Source of the DNA: Phaeobacter porticola
Lineage (GTDB): Bacteria; Pseudomonadota; Alphaproteobacteria; Rhodobacterales; Rhodobacteraceae
Direction of reading: 5' to 3'
Assembly: GCF_001888185.1 (NCBI RefSeq)
Contig: NZ_CP016365.1
Span: forward strand, 62,001-126,000
Length of the DNA stretch: 64,000 nucleotides
Shown: positions 34,326-42,631 of the stretch, one piece after another
Position numbering within the stretch: position 1 is the stretch's first letter
Layout of the letters: each line of letters begins with the position of its first letter
Notes under the pieces: generated by a model
The model's database searches: none
Told to the model about the DNA's origin: nothing
The model's input: only the letters and a program-made list of their open reading frames with translations
Translations under genes and position numbers: made by a program

Positions 34326-34931
34326 TCAGGCGTGCTGCGTGCAGTCCTGGCAGGCCCGTTTTTCCAACGGGCCATGGATGGTGAACCCCATCGGAACGGG
34401 GCCAAACTTGCGCAGGATCGGCAGGCCGAATTTCTCAGCGGCGCAAAGCGTTGTGATACAGCCATCGGCATGCCCCTCGGCACAGTCGCGGGCAGCGACC
34501 ACGTTGCTGGAAACAAAGCGCCGCTCGACCTTTGTGGGGAGCAGTTTTTCCGGGGCGGGATGTGTGGCGCAAGTCAGTGGCTCTGCGCCGGTTCGGGATG
34601 CCAGCACCATGTTGTCGGTATTCATGATGAACACATCCAACAGCTTCATCTTTTGGATATGCGCGTAAATGATTGAATGTAGATGGGGGTAGGCAACAAC
34701 CCCGACCAGCACAGCACCGTCTTGGCATGCGACGCTATCTGCAGCCTGCTCCATCGTCCGGTGTAATTTGACAGAGGCATTCTGGCATCGCCGCAAGGCC
34801 CAAGACAATGCCGCCCGCTCGCAATTGGTACCAGTCGGGCCCAGCGTGTGAACCTGTTTTACCCAGGCGAACGTTTCGGCATCTGGAATATAGCCAACGT
34901 CGCTATTAGTTTCGAATTGAACGTCCATCAT
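34326..34931 (-). CDS. tdaC: TdaC: prephenate dehydratase-like protein
   Basis: A 201-residue protein resembling the periplasmic-binding-like PDT fold of prephenate dehydratase (HTLGPTGTNCERAAL near residues 29-44, compare GPxGT/S motifs), lacking an ACT regulatory domain. TdaC is required for TDA production in Phaeobacter and Tritonibacter, where its reaction is not fully defined. It is the first gene of the tdaC-D-E unit. The 535-base region upstream carries the TDA dyad at 35176. The start MMD is preceded by AGAAGAG. Confidence 0.87.
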   Translation of the reverse strand: MMDVQFETNSDVGYIPDAETFAWVKQVHTLGPTGTNCERAALSWALRRCQNASVKLHRTMEQAADSVACQDGAVLVGVVAYPHLHSIIYAHIQKMKLLDVFIMNTDNMVLASRTGAEPLTCATHPAPEKLLPTKVERRFVSSNVVAARDCAEGHADGCITTLCAAEKFGLPILRKFGPVPMGFTIHGPLEKRACQDCTQHA

Positions 34932-35175
34932 CCGTCTCTTCTGCTGGATTTTATTGAAGTCAAATTTTAATTGCGCAGGGGCGATAGTTTAATCAAGAGG
35001 TTTATCTTGATTATAAAATTGACGACAGTAAGTTAATTTGGAGATACGTGCGGTGTTTAATTTTTTTCTGGCTTGGGCCCCAATTTGCGGCAATCGGTAT
35101 ATTGCGAATCTGATCTGTTGACGCCATGGAACCGGGAAAGTTATTTTTGAACAATTCAAAAAAGCTGATGATGTT

Positions 35176-35192
35176 CCTCAGCTATGATGAGG
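35176..35192. promoter_or_regulatory. TDA-region dyad, candidate TdaA operator upstream of tdaC
   Basis: CCTCAG-CTATG-ATGAGG matches the 17415/25046 motif in both half sites except one base and keeps the T-N11-A core. It is 245 bases upstream of the tdaC start. TdaA is known to activate tdaC, which fits. Confidence 0.55.
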
Positions 35193-35370
35193 AGCTATCA
35201 AATAATCTGATAAGACAGGTGAAACATGGGAAATTGTACCGGCGAGCTTCAAACGCGACCTTTGGAGACGCGTCACGCAAGCGGATATTCGCTCAAGGAT
35301 TGTGCAAGAATAGAGGGGGCCTGAGGTGAGGCAGCGCGCGCCCGCTGCATCTTTGAGGGGCGCGTACAAG

Positions 35371-35390
35371 AATCGCTGTAGCGATTTTTC
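35371..35390 (+). terminator. Small terminator-like hairpin
   Basis: AATCGC-TGTA-GCGATT followed by TTTC gives a short stem with a U-tract in the rightward direction. No rightward gene is known before it, so it may end an untranslated RNA or be incidental. Confidence 0.35.
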
Positions 35391-35421
35391 ATGCAGTCTG
35401 CGCTGACAATGGGTACATTGT

Positions 35422-35442
35422 GCAGGGGCAGCCAGCCCCTGC
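35422..35442. other. Stem-loop downstream of tdaB
   Basis: GCAGGGGC and GCCCCTGC form a perfect 8-bp stem around AGCCA, 25 bases beyond the tdaB stop. There is no U-tract on either strand, so it may stabilise the tdaB 3' end rather than terminate. Confidence 0.45.
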
Positions 35443-35466
35443 TATATCCCCAATAGAGTGTTTTTG

Positions 35467-36159
35467 TCAGCTGGAGCGGGCAGGATTACGCCCAACTCCG
35501 TCGTAGAGATCGAGGCAGCGATCAAACCAAGACGAAACAGTATCGTCTTTAGTAAATAGAGTGTTAGGGGAGCACACATTGCACCACTGTAGCGTCCCAA
35601 ACAGCGTGTAGTCGGCATAGGCGGGGGTTGCACCTGACACCCACGCCTGATGGGTTAGAAGGTCGCGAATAGGGGCCAATTTGTCAGGCAGCGCGGCGCG
35701 TTCTCGGTCGGCACCTTTGGCCATTTCCTCTAACGACATCCCAAATCGGCGTTCGCGGGCAGTCCTGAAATAGACTTGGTCATCGGGCGACATAAGGTTG
35801 TGCATATCCATCACCGCAATGGTCGCAAGGCTGGGGTGAAGAACGGTCTTACAGTAGCTTTCGACAAATCGTGTTAGCGCCATCGCGCCTTTGCCATCGA
35901 ATAGAGCTGGAGCCTCTGGATAGGTCTCGTCAAGGTAGCGCGCTATATCATAGCTCTCACCAAGGACGGTTTCCCCGTCACGTAGAACAGGAACACTGCT
36001 GTACGATCCGTCCTCAATTTCAGAAATATCCTCAAATGAAACTGGAGTAAGAGAGTATTCTAAACCCTTATGCTCCAAAGCCATAATTATCTTCCAGACA
36101 TGTGGCGAATAGTGACGTATCCCATCCTCGCCGCAGAGACTGTAGAGTTTACGCGTCAT
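35467..36159 (-). CDS. tdaB: TdaB: glutathione S-transferase-like protein
   Basis: A 230-residue GST-fold protein. The N-terminal thioredoxin-like domain has KLYSLCGEDGIRHYSPHVWKI and the glutathione-anchoring YSSVPVLRDG and GESYDIARYLDETYP motifs. The C-terminal helical domain ends AYADYTLFGTLQW. It is proposed to add a sulfur nucleophile (cysteinyl or glutathionyl) to the tropone ring, which TdaF then processes. GGAGG lies 6 bases before the ATG. It stands between tdaA and the long tdaC leader and has a dyad 131 bases upstream. Confidence 0.9.
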   Translation of the reverse strand: MTRKLYSLCGEDGIRHYSPHVWKIIMALEHKGLEYSLTPVSFEDISEIEDGSYSSVPVLRDGETVLGESYDIARYLDETYPEAPALFDGKGAMALTRFVESYCKTVLHPSLATIAVMDMHNLMSPDDQVYFRTARERRFGMSLEEMAKGADRERAALPDKLAPIRDLLTHQAWVSGATPAYADYTLFGTLQWCNVCSPNTLFTKDDTVSSWFDRCLDLYDGVGRNPARSS

Positions 36160-36289
36160 CAGATGCCTCCTGATAAAATTTCATACGGATTGAAACGAGG
36201 TGAGTTAAGAATCACCACGTTTAAATTATGTGGGAGAGTATCTTCATATTTTAATTCATCAATGCTATACTTAAATATTCGAAAATTTC

Positions 36290-36306
36290 TGCCAGAAATG
36301 CTGAGG
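36290..36306. promoter_or_regulatory. Half-conserved TDA dyad upstream of tdaB
   Basis: TGCCAG-AAATG-CTGAGG keeps the CAG-AAAT-N-CTGAGG core of the other sites, with the outer left arm changed. It is 131 bases upstream of the tdaB ATG, in AT-rich DNA after tdaA. Confidence 0.45.
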
Positions 36307-36385
36307 CAAAAATTAGTCGCAAAAATGATTGGCGCGCGGGCTGGGCTACCTGGCTGGCGAACCGGCTGATTGGCTCAACATTGAC

Positions 36386-37276
36386 TTAGGCTGGCACCGC
36401 CGTCATATCGCTGTCCAACAGCTCGCGTACGGCGCTGATAATTGGGTCTTTTGATCTGGTAACGAGATGGGCAAACAATACGCGTGTAGATTTGCGAACT
36501 TCGCGTAGTAGTGAAATATCACCGCCGACGGGATCATCTCCGGCACTGCTCATATGAACCAAGCCAATCCCGGCACCGCTGGCAATCAACGTTCGTGTGA
36601 TGGTCTCATCGTCTACGTTGATAATCCGAGCCGGTTTAATGTTGTTCTCCTTGAACAAGCGCTCGGCGATCCGCCCACAACACGAGCTATAGGTAGGATA
36701 GATCCAAGGCAGCTGTTCCAACTTTGCCCAGTTGAGTTCTGGCCCCTCGGGCACCAAATCCGGTGCTGCGGCAAGATAGACGCTGAAATGTGAAATCTCG
36801 AGTGTCGCCAGATCGGTATGCGCCTCGTCAGGGTCGATGAAAAAACCCGCATCCAATCGTCCGCTGCGAATGTCTTCCAATACGCTGGATGAGGTGCCGT
36901 GTTGCAATGCGACTTCTAAGTCCGGGAAGTTTTTCGACAGGCTGGCTAGCAGACGGCTGACTTCGGTCGACCCGAGATTTCGCCCTGCACCAACACGCAA
37001 TTGACCTGCCAGTCGCCCGCGCAAGCGAGAGGCTTCTTCCAGAAATTTCTGATGGTTGTCCAAGAGTTGCCGTGCCTCGATAAGCAGTCGTTGGCCGTCT
37101 CCTGTTACGCTCATACCCCGCGGTGTGCGCTGAAATAGCGTAAGACCCAGTGTGTCTTCCATCGTCTTGATATGTGCGCTGACAGCAGGTTGACTGCGGA
37201 ACAACAGTTCCGATGCGCGTGTGATGCTGCCTTCTCTTGCCACGGTGACAAAGGTCTTGAGTTGACTGATGTCCAT
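36386..37276 (-). CDS. tdaA: TdaA: LysR-type activator of TDA genes
   Basis: A 296-residue LysR-family regulator. The N-terminal winged HTH is AREGSITRASELLFRSQPAVSAHIKTMEDTLGL followed by FQRTPRGM. The effector domain covers about residues 90-290. In Phaeobacter and Tritonibacter TdaA activates tda expression by binding near tdaC. AAGGGG is well placed before the ATG at 37276. It is the outermost tda gene and is transcribed in the same direction as tdaB-E. Dyads with LysR-type spacing recur in the region. Confidence 0.9.
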   Translation of the reverse strand: MDISQLKTFVTVAREGSITRASELLFRSQPAVSAHIKTMEDTLGLTLFQRTPRGMSVTGDGQRLLIEARQLLDNHQKFLEEASRLRGRLAGQLRVGAGRNLGSTEVSRLLASLSKNFPDLEVALQHGTSSSVLEDIRSGRLDAGFFIDPDEAHTDLATLEISHFSVYLAAAPDLVPEGPELNWAKLEQLPWIYPTYSSCCGRIAERLFKENNIKPARIINVDDETITRTLIASGAGIGLVHMSSAGDDPVGGDISLLREVRKSTRVLFAHLVTRSKDPIISAVRELLDSDMTAVPA

Positions 37277-37552
37277 AGTTACCCCTTCAAGTGCCGTAGG
37301 GCGCTAAACGTGCTGCGCCGCTATTTAAAAAGCGCCACCACCCCTGGCCAACGCTCCAGGGTTTCTTTTATGCAGCTGGCAGGATATGTCAAAGCATTCG
37401 GTTCACCCTATAAGGGTATTTGGCCGTATTCCGCTTGTTACTTATTGTCCATACGAACGTCAGACAGGTCTAAGCACCCCAATGGTTGAAGCCTCAATGG
37501 GAACAGATATGGGTTAATGGTAACGTCGGGGTGACGGGCAAGCGTTTTGCTA

Positions 37553-38476
37553 TCAGTCGATGACAATCGCGCCGTTGCTCATCTTGCGCCACAGATTATT
37601 CAATGTGGGTTTTGTGTTTTCGGTCTCGCGATAGAGACGTACCGAAAGCCGGGTTACAAAGGCATCCCCACCGGCAATCGTTAGACGACCGTCGGCCAGC
37701 TCCGCCTCACATAGTTTGCGCGGCAACCAACCAAGTCCGAATCCTTCCAAAATCATGGCTTTGACTGAATTTGCGAGAGAATTCTGGTTCACGACCAATA
37801 GGTTGGGCGGCGAGATCTGCTGGCGCAATGTGTGATCCAATACAGATCTCAGGGCTGAGGCACTGCCATAGGACAGCAGCGGCACCTGCCGCTTCGGATC
37901 ACGGCGCAAATCAAACAGTGGAGCGCCATTCGCATCGGTCTTTGACACAGGAACAAACTCATCCTCGGAGAGGGTGAGATGGTCGCATTTGCTCACCTCA
38001 AGTGGTGATAAGAAATCCATCGCAGGATGCCAGTAGGTAAGAATTACATCACAATATCGCTGCTGCAAGGCGGTGACGAATTGGTCCGCCGCCCAGCTGG
38101 TTGAGTTCAGATCAACATCGAGCCCGCCTGCCGCCATCAGGGGTTCGATATGGTCGCGGAAGTGGGTCATGTACAACGACTGAGATGACGCAAAACGAAT
38201 GACGTTCTCGCCGGCGGCATCAATGGTTTGGCAGCGTTCTAGTGTTTCTGAATACGTCCGCAAGATGATCTTTGCTTGCGAGAGGAACACGTCACCCGCA
38301 GGTGTTAAGGACAGAGGAAATGTCTGTCGGTTTATCAACTTCACACCTACCTCATCTTCCAAGGCGCGAATGCGCCTTGAAAATGCAGGTTGACTGACGT
38401 TTCGCTCTTCCGCTGCACGTGAAAAGTTCTTGTGCGTCGTGAGCGCCTCGAAGTCTCTGAGCCAGATAATATCCAA
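37553..38476 (-). CDS. LysR-family regulator, HypT/QseD (YjiE)-like
   Basis: A LysR-type protein of about 307 residues. The start NLDIIWLRDFEALTTHKNFSRAAEERNVSQPAFSRRIRALE closely resembles E. coli YjiE/HypT by recall, including KNFSxAAxxRNVSQPAFSRRIRALE. HypT responds to hypochlorite and regulates metabolic and iron genes. No ATG fits. A TTG at 38474-38476 places the HTH at the expected distance, with AGG a few bases upstream. A longer frame would overlap the ABC ATPase gene. It is last in the peptide ABC operon, 50 bases after the ATPase stop. Confidence 0.75.
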   Translation of the reverse strand: MDIIWLRDFEALTTHKNFSRAAEERNVSQPAFSRRIRALEDEVGVKLINRQTFPLSLTPAGDVFLSQAKIILRTYSETLERCQTIDAAGENVIRFASSQSLYMTHFRDHIEPLMAAGGLDVDLNSTSWAADQFVTALQQRYCDVILTYWHPAMDFLSPLEVSKCDHLTLSEDEFVPVSKTDANGAPLFDLRRDPKRQVPLLSYGSASALRSVLDHTLRQQISPPNLLVVNQNSLANSVKAMILEGFGLGWLPRKLCEAELADGRLTIAGGDAFVTRLSVRLYRETENTKPTLNNLWRKMSNGAIVID

Positions 38477-38526
38477 ATTGCCTAGGTCCGTTCTGGTTGC
38501 GTCCAGTGGGCCGGGGTCCCGTGTGG

Positions 38527-39561
38527 TCAGCCGTCCAGTCTGTTTTCTTCCACCGCATGACAGGCCACCGTGCTTCCATCTGCTTGTTGGAGCGGGCGGG
38601 GTCGTACCTCGCGACACCTAGCATTCGCAAATGCGCAGCGGCTTTGAAAGGGGCAACCTAGGGGTAGGTTGATTGGGGTCGGGATTTCGCCCTGTAGCCT
38701 GATATGCCCTGGCCCATCGTCGTTTAGTTTAGGCACCGCCGACAAAAGCGCTCTGGTGTAGGGGTGTTTGGGGTTTTCAAAAAGGGTTCTGGTATCAGCC
38801 AGTTCGCAGAGCGTCCCAAGATAAAGAACGGCTACACGGGTACCGAAATGCTCTACCACGCTCAGGTCGTGGGTGATGAAAAAATAGGTCAGGCCGCGCT
38901 GGTCTTTGGCTTCCAACATCAGGTTCAATACCTGTGCCTGGATTGAAACATCCAATGCCGATATGGGTTCATCAGCGATAATGAACTCGGGATCCACGGT
39001 CAGAGCACGCGCAATGGCGATACGCTGACGCTGACCACCCGAGAACTCATGCGGGTAGCGGCTTGACCAGCTGGGATCGACCCCGACCGACTGCATGACC
39101 TCGGCGACTTTATCACGAACTTCCCCGCGCGACATCCGTGGATTGTGATGCCGAACGGGCTCTTCGAGCGCCTGCTGGATGGTCATGCGTGGGTTAAGCG
39201 AGGCATAGGGGTTCTGGAAGATCATCTGCATCTTTTTACGCAGCGGCAGCATGGCTGCGCGCGACCGGTTATCGATCCGCTCACCGTCGTAGTTGATTTC
39301 GCCGCCGCTTGGCGTCAGCAGACCCGCGACAAGCCGCGCAACGGTAGACTTACCGCAGCCGGATTCCCCAACAATGCAAAGCGCCTCGCCGCGATCCACG
39401 CTAAGCGAGACATTGTTGACCGCATGTACTGCACGCTTCTCGCGGGTAATACGGCCACCGCGCAGTTTCACAGTTTCAAGAAATCCCTGATCAAGGTCAA
39501 AGCGTTTTTCCAGGCCCTTCAGCTCGAGCAGGGGGTTGGTGGCTTGTGTCTGCGTGCTCAT
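38527..39561 (-). CDS. Peptide-type ABC importer ATPase (DppF/OppF-like)
   Basis: A 344-residue ATPase with Walker A GESGCGKST, signature FSGGQRQRIAIARAL, Walker B FIIADEPISALD and the C-terminal oligopeptide-family extension with four cysteine-rich residues (GCPFQSRCAFANARCREV), which may bind an iron-sulfur cluster. It pairs with the upstream DppD-like ATPase, whose stop overlaps this start by four bases. It energises uptake of peptides or related solutes. Confidence 0.9.
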   Translation of the reverse strand: MSTQTQATNPLLELKGLEKRFDLDQGFLETVKLRGGRITREKRAVHAVNNVSLSVDRGEALCIVGESGCGKSTVARLVAGLLTPSGGEINYDGERIDNRSRAAMLPLRKKMQMIFQNPYASLNPRMTIQQALEEPVRHHNPRMSRGEVRDKVAEVMQSVGVDPSWSSRYPHEFSGGQRQRIAIARALTVDPEFIIADEPISALDVSIQAQVLNLMLEAKDQRGLTYFFITHDLSVVEHFGTRVAVLYLGTLCELADTRTLFENPKHPYTRALLSAVPKLNDDGPGHIRLQGEIPTPINLPLGCPFQSRCAFANARCREVRPRPLQQADGSTVACHAVEENRLDG

Positions 39562-40550
39562 GCGCTCGCCTCCTCAAGATTGGCGTTCTGCAGGCGATTG
39601 ACCTCGTGGCAGGCCACTTCAACCTGACCGTAGCGCACAGTCTCTGGCAGCACCTTACGGCAGTGATCAATGGCGTATTCGCAGCGGGGACTGAACGGGC
39701 AGCCAACAGGAATTGCGGTAAGACCGGGCATGTTTCCGGGGATCTGCTTCAGCCGCTGACCCGGCAGCGTCTGTTGCGGCAGCGCATTGATCAGCCCTTG
39801 GGTATAGGGATGCTGTGGATCGTTGATGATCTCACGGGTTGGACCGGCCTCGATCAGGCGGCCGGCATACATCACCAATGTTCGCTCAGTCATCTGGCTA
39901 ACAACGCCAAGATCGTGGGTGATCAGGATCAGGCCAACCTTGTTGGATTGGCACAGCTCCAACAACAGCTCCATGATGTCAGCCTGGATAGTCACATCCA
40001 GAGCTGTTGTCGGTTCATCCGCGATGATCAGTTCAGGGTCCAACAGAAGCGCCATCGCAATGATGATCCGCTGCCGCATACCGCCCGACAACTCGTGCGG
40101 ATACTGGTTTAGACGTTCCTCCGGCGAGGGGATATAGACCTCGCGCAGCTTCAGGATCGCGATCTGCTCTGCCTCGGCTTTGCTCAGCGAACGGTGCGCC
40201 TTAAGTGTCTCAACCATCTGCTGGCCAATGGTTAAAACCGGGTTCAGCGTGACCATCGGATCCTGAAAGATCATCGCCATGCGATTGCCGCGGATCTTGC
40301 GCATCTCGGCGTCAGATAGCGTGACAATATCCTTTCCACCAAAGAGGATCTGACCGCTGTCAATATAGCCGGGGCGGCTGAGCAGGTTCATCAGCGAAAA
40401 GCCGGTGATCGACTTGCCCGCGCCAGACTCGCCAACAATGCCCAGACGCTCGCCTTTGCCGAGGTCAAAGGAAATTTGGTTCAATGCCGTGACGGTGTGA
40501 TCACGCATCGCGAATTTGACCGTTAGGTCGCGTACGGAAAGCAACGACAT
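39558..40550 (-). CDS. Peptide-type ABC importer ATPase (DppD/OppD-like)
   Basis: A 330-residue ATPase with Walker A GESGAGKSI, signature LSGGMRQRIIIAMAL, Walker B LIIADEPTTALD and the C-terminal GCPFSPRCEYAIDHC cysteine motif of the Opp/Dpp family. The start is 5 bases after the DppC-like stop; the end overlaps the DppF-like gene by ATGA. It works as a heterodimer with that neighbour. Confidence 0.9.
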   Translation of the reverse strand: MSLLSVRDLTVKFAMRDHTVTALNQISFDLGKGERLGIVGESGAGKSITGFSLMNLLSRPGYIDSGQILFGGKDIVTLSDAEMRKIRGNRMAMIFQDPMVTLNPVLTIGQQMVETLKAHRSLSKAEAEQIAILKLREVYIPSPEERLNQYPHELSGGMRQRIIIAMALLLDPELIIADEPTTALDVTIQADIMELLLELCQSNKVGLILITHDLGVVSQMTERTLVMYAGRLIEAGPTREIINDPQHPYTQGLINALPQQTLPGQRLKQIPGNMPGLTAIPVGCPFSPRCEYAIDHCRKVLPETVRYGQVEVACHEVNRLQNANLEEASA

Positions 40551-40555
40551 CGCTT

Positions 40556-41503
40556 TTATCCTTTGTAGAGTTTTGGGTTCAACACGTCGCGCATCCAGTC
40601 ACCCAGAAGGTTGATAACCAGAACAAGCAGTACCAGAACCACGCCGGGGATGGCCGTGATCCACCAGCTGCCCGAGAAGATGTAATCAAAGCCCGAGGAG
40701 ATCAGCGATCCCAGAGAGGGCTGGCTGGGCGGCATGCCCAGACCAAGAAAGCTGAGCGACGCCTCAGAAATGATGGCATTGGCGACCTGCACGGTAGAAA
40801 TCACAAAAATCGGCGACAGGGAGTTGGGCAGGATATGCCGCACCATAATGCGTATCGGGCCAAAGCCCAAAACACGCGCGCTGTCGATATATTCTTTCTT
40901 CTTTTCGGCCAGCACAGTTGCCCGAACGGTACGGGCGTACTGCGGCCATTCCGCGACACCAATGACCGCGATCAGAAAGTAGACTGCGTATTGGTTGAAG
41001 GTCTCGCTGCCAAATATCGCCTGTGTCACGGCCAGGAAGATGATCGCCACCATCAGGGTGGAGAACGACAACTGAATATCAGCAAAACGCATCAGAAGAC
41101 TATCAATCCGACCTCCGACATAGCCGGCAATCAGGCCAATGGAGATCCCTAGGAAAGCTTGGAGCGCAACGGCACAGAGGCCAATCAGCAGCGACAACCG
41201 GGTGCCATAGAGAATGGTGGACCAAAGATCCCGGCCCTGATCGTCAGTTCCGAAGATAAACTGCGGGTCCGCGCCATCAATCCATGTCGGCGGGTACTCG
41301 CTGTTCATGATGTCTATCTGCGACGGATCATAGGGATCAAACGGTGCTAGAAACGGTGCCAGAAGGGAGGCAATCGTAATGATCAAAAACACCGCAAAGG
41401 ACACCATGGCAACGGGATTGCGACGGAAGCTGTAGCCCATGTTGGAATTCCACAGGCGGTTGAGCCGCGAGGGCGTGACTTGGTTTGTGCTGAGACTGTT
41501 CAT
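40556..41503 (-). CDS. Peptide-type ABC importer permease (DppC-like)
   Basis: A 315-residue permease. After a polar N-terminus comes the first helix, then the periplasmic GTDDQGRDLWSTILYGTRLSL loop typical of DppC, five further helices, and the EAA loop YIDSARVLGFGPIRIMVRHILPN. The motif SLSFLGLGMPPSQPSLGSL is diagnostic for the family. It overlaps the DppB-like gene by four bases. Confidence 0.9.
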   Translation of the reverse strand: MNSLSTNQVTPSRLNRLWNSNMGYSFRRNPVAMVSFAVFLIITIASLLAPFLAPFDPYDPSQIDIMNSEYPPTWIDGADPQFIFGTDDQGRDLWSTILYGTRLSLLIGLCAVALQAFLGISIGLIAGYVGGRIDSLLMRFADIQLSFSTLMVAIIFLAVTQAIFGSETFNQYAVYFLIAVIGVAEWPQYARTVRATVLAEKKKEYIDSARVLGFGPIRIMVRHILPNSLSPIFVISTVQVANAIISEASLSFLGLGMPPSQPSLGSLISSGFDYIFSGSWWITAIPGVVLVLLVLVINLLGDWMRDVLNPKLYKG

Positions 41504-42480
41504 GCGCCCATCCTCGCCAGATTAACAGTTGGATTGACGAGCCCGTAGATCAGGTCAACAATTGTGTTGGTGACCACAAAGATGAAGCCGACAACGATGA
41601 GATAAGCAACGATCAGCGGGGTATCGACGCGATTTACGGCCTCTAGAAACATGAACCCCATGCCGGGCCACTGAAACACGGTTTCGGTCAGAATGGTGTA
41701 GGCCACCATGGTGCCGATCTGCACACCCCCCACGGTAATTACCGGCAGTAGCGTATTTTTCAGGGCATGGACAAAATAGATACGGAACGGGTGGATGCCT
41801 TTTGCACGCGCATATTTGACGTATTCGCTTTGTAGCACTTCCATCATCTCTGCGCGGATCAAACGCACGAACAGCGGCAACATGATCGAGGCAAGCGCGA
41901 TGGAGGGCAGCAGAATATGAGACCAGCCATCGACAGTTGCAAAATTGGTATCCCAATAACCAAAGACATGCACAACATCCCCACGTCCATAAGATGGGAA
42001 CCATCCAAACTCGACGGAGAAGACAAAGATCATCAGGATGGCGGTCAGGAACACCGGGATCGAGATGCCAACAATCGACAGGCCCATGATCAGGCGGCTC
42101 AGGATGGAGTTGGGCTTAATGGCCGTGTAAACCCCAAGTGGCACTGAGAATCCGACAATGATCAATGTCGCACCCGCGACCAGCTCCAGCGTTGCGGGTA
42201 GCTTTTTCAAGATCACGTCCAGCGCGGGTTCCTTAAAGAAATAGCTGGTGCCAAGATCGCCCTGTAAGGCGTTGCCCAGAAAGCGGACATACTGGGTTAA
42301 AAAACTGTCGTTCAGGCCAAGTTCGTCGCGCAGCTGCTGACGGACCTCTTCCGAGACGGATTGGCCGACCAGTTCGCGTAGCGGATCGCCGAGATTGTCC
42401 TGAATAGCGAAGCCGATCACCGAGATGGCGAACATCACCGCGATAGCCTGAAACACACGTTTCACGAGGTAAGCGAGCAT
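41500..42480 (-). CDS. Peptide-type ABC importer permease (DppB-like)
   Basis: A 326-residue permease with six predicted helices. The EAA loop is YVKYARAKGIHPFRIYFVHALKNTL, followed by VAYTILTETVFQWPGMGFMFLEAV, the DppB hallmark. It is separated from the solute-binding protein gene by 150 bases that include a terminator hairpin, so it is likely expressed at a lower level than the binding protein. Confidence 0.9.
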   Translation of the reverse strand: MLAYLVKRVFQAIAVMFAISVIGFAIQDNLGDPLRELVGQSVSEEVRQQLRDELGLNDSFLTQYVRFLGNALQGDLGTSYFFKEPALDVILKKLPATLELVAGATLIIVGFSVPLGVYTAIKPNSILSRLIMGLSIVGISIPVFLTAILMIFVFSVEFGWFPSYGRGDVVHVFGYWDTNFATVDGWSHILLPSIALASIMLPLFVRLIRAEMMEVLQSEYVKYARAKGIHPFRIYFVHALKNTLLPVITVGGVQIGTMVAYTILTETVFQWPGMGFMFLEAVNRVDTPLIVAYLIVVGFIFVVTNTIVDLIYGLVNPTVNLARMGA

Positions 42481-42589
42481 ATTGGGGTTACCTTGTATCA
42501 GTCACTTGTTGATAGGCACAAAGCCGCAGTCACCCGTGGGGCGGCAGGGTTATGCCCACAAAGAAGTGGTGAAAATCTGGGGAATACCG

Positions 42590-42622
42590 AAAAAAGGCCG
42601 GGGCAGTCAGGCCGCCCCGGCC
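42590..42622 (-). terminator. Intra-operon terminator/attenuator after solute-binding protein gene
   Basis: On the minus strand GGCCGGGGC pairs with GCCCCGGCC around a 9-base loop and is followed by six T residues. It lies directly after the binding-protein stop. Partial read-through would set a high binding protein to permease ratio. Confidence 0.85.
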
Positions 42623-42631
42623 GGATGAGTA

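Larger units (their letters stand above)
34932..35466. other. tdaB-tdaC intergenic region, long regulatory leader
   Basis: About 535 bases between tdaB and tdaC, both leftward. Contents: AT-rich promoter-like DNA next to tdaC (34960-35060), a dyad at 35176-35192, a plus-strand terminator-like hairpin at 35371-35390 and an 8-bp stem at 35422-35442. A short rightward frame at 35126-35329 has no supporting features. Confidence 0.6.

Noticed and set aside
34326-34676. Rightward frames opposite tdaC and tdaD
   Set aside because: They mirror conserved tda genes and lack start signals.
35126-35329. 67-codon rightward frame in the tdaB-tdaC interval
   Set aside because: It has no clear ribosome site or family pattern; the dyad lies inside it. 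I keep only the hairpin near 35371 as a possible transcript end.
37405-37417. ACCCTATAAGGGT dyad upstream of tdaA
   Set aside because: A short palindrome seen once, with no second copy in the window and unlike the TDA dyad; kept out of the regulatory list.
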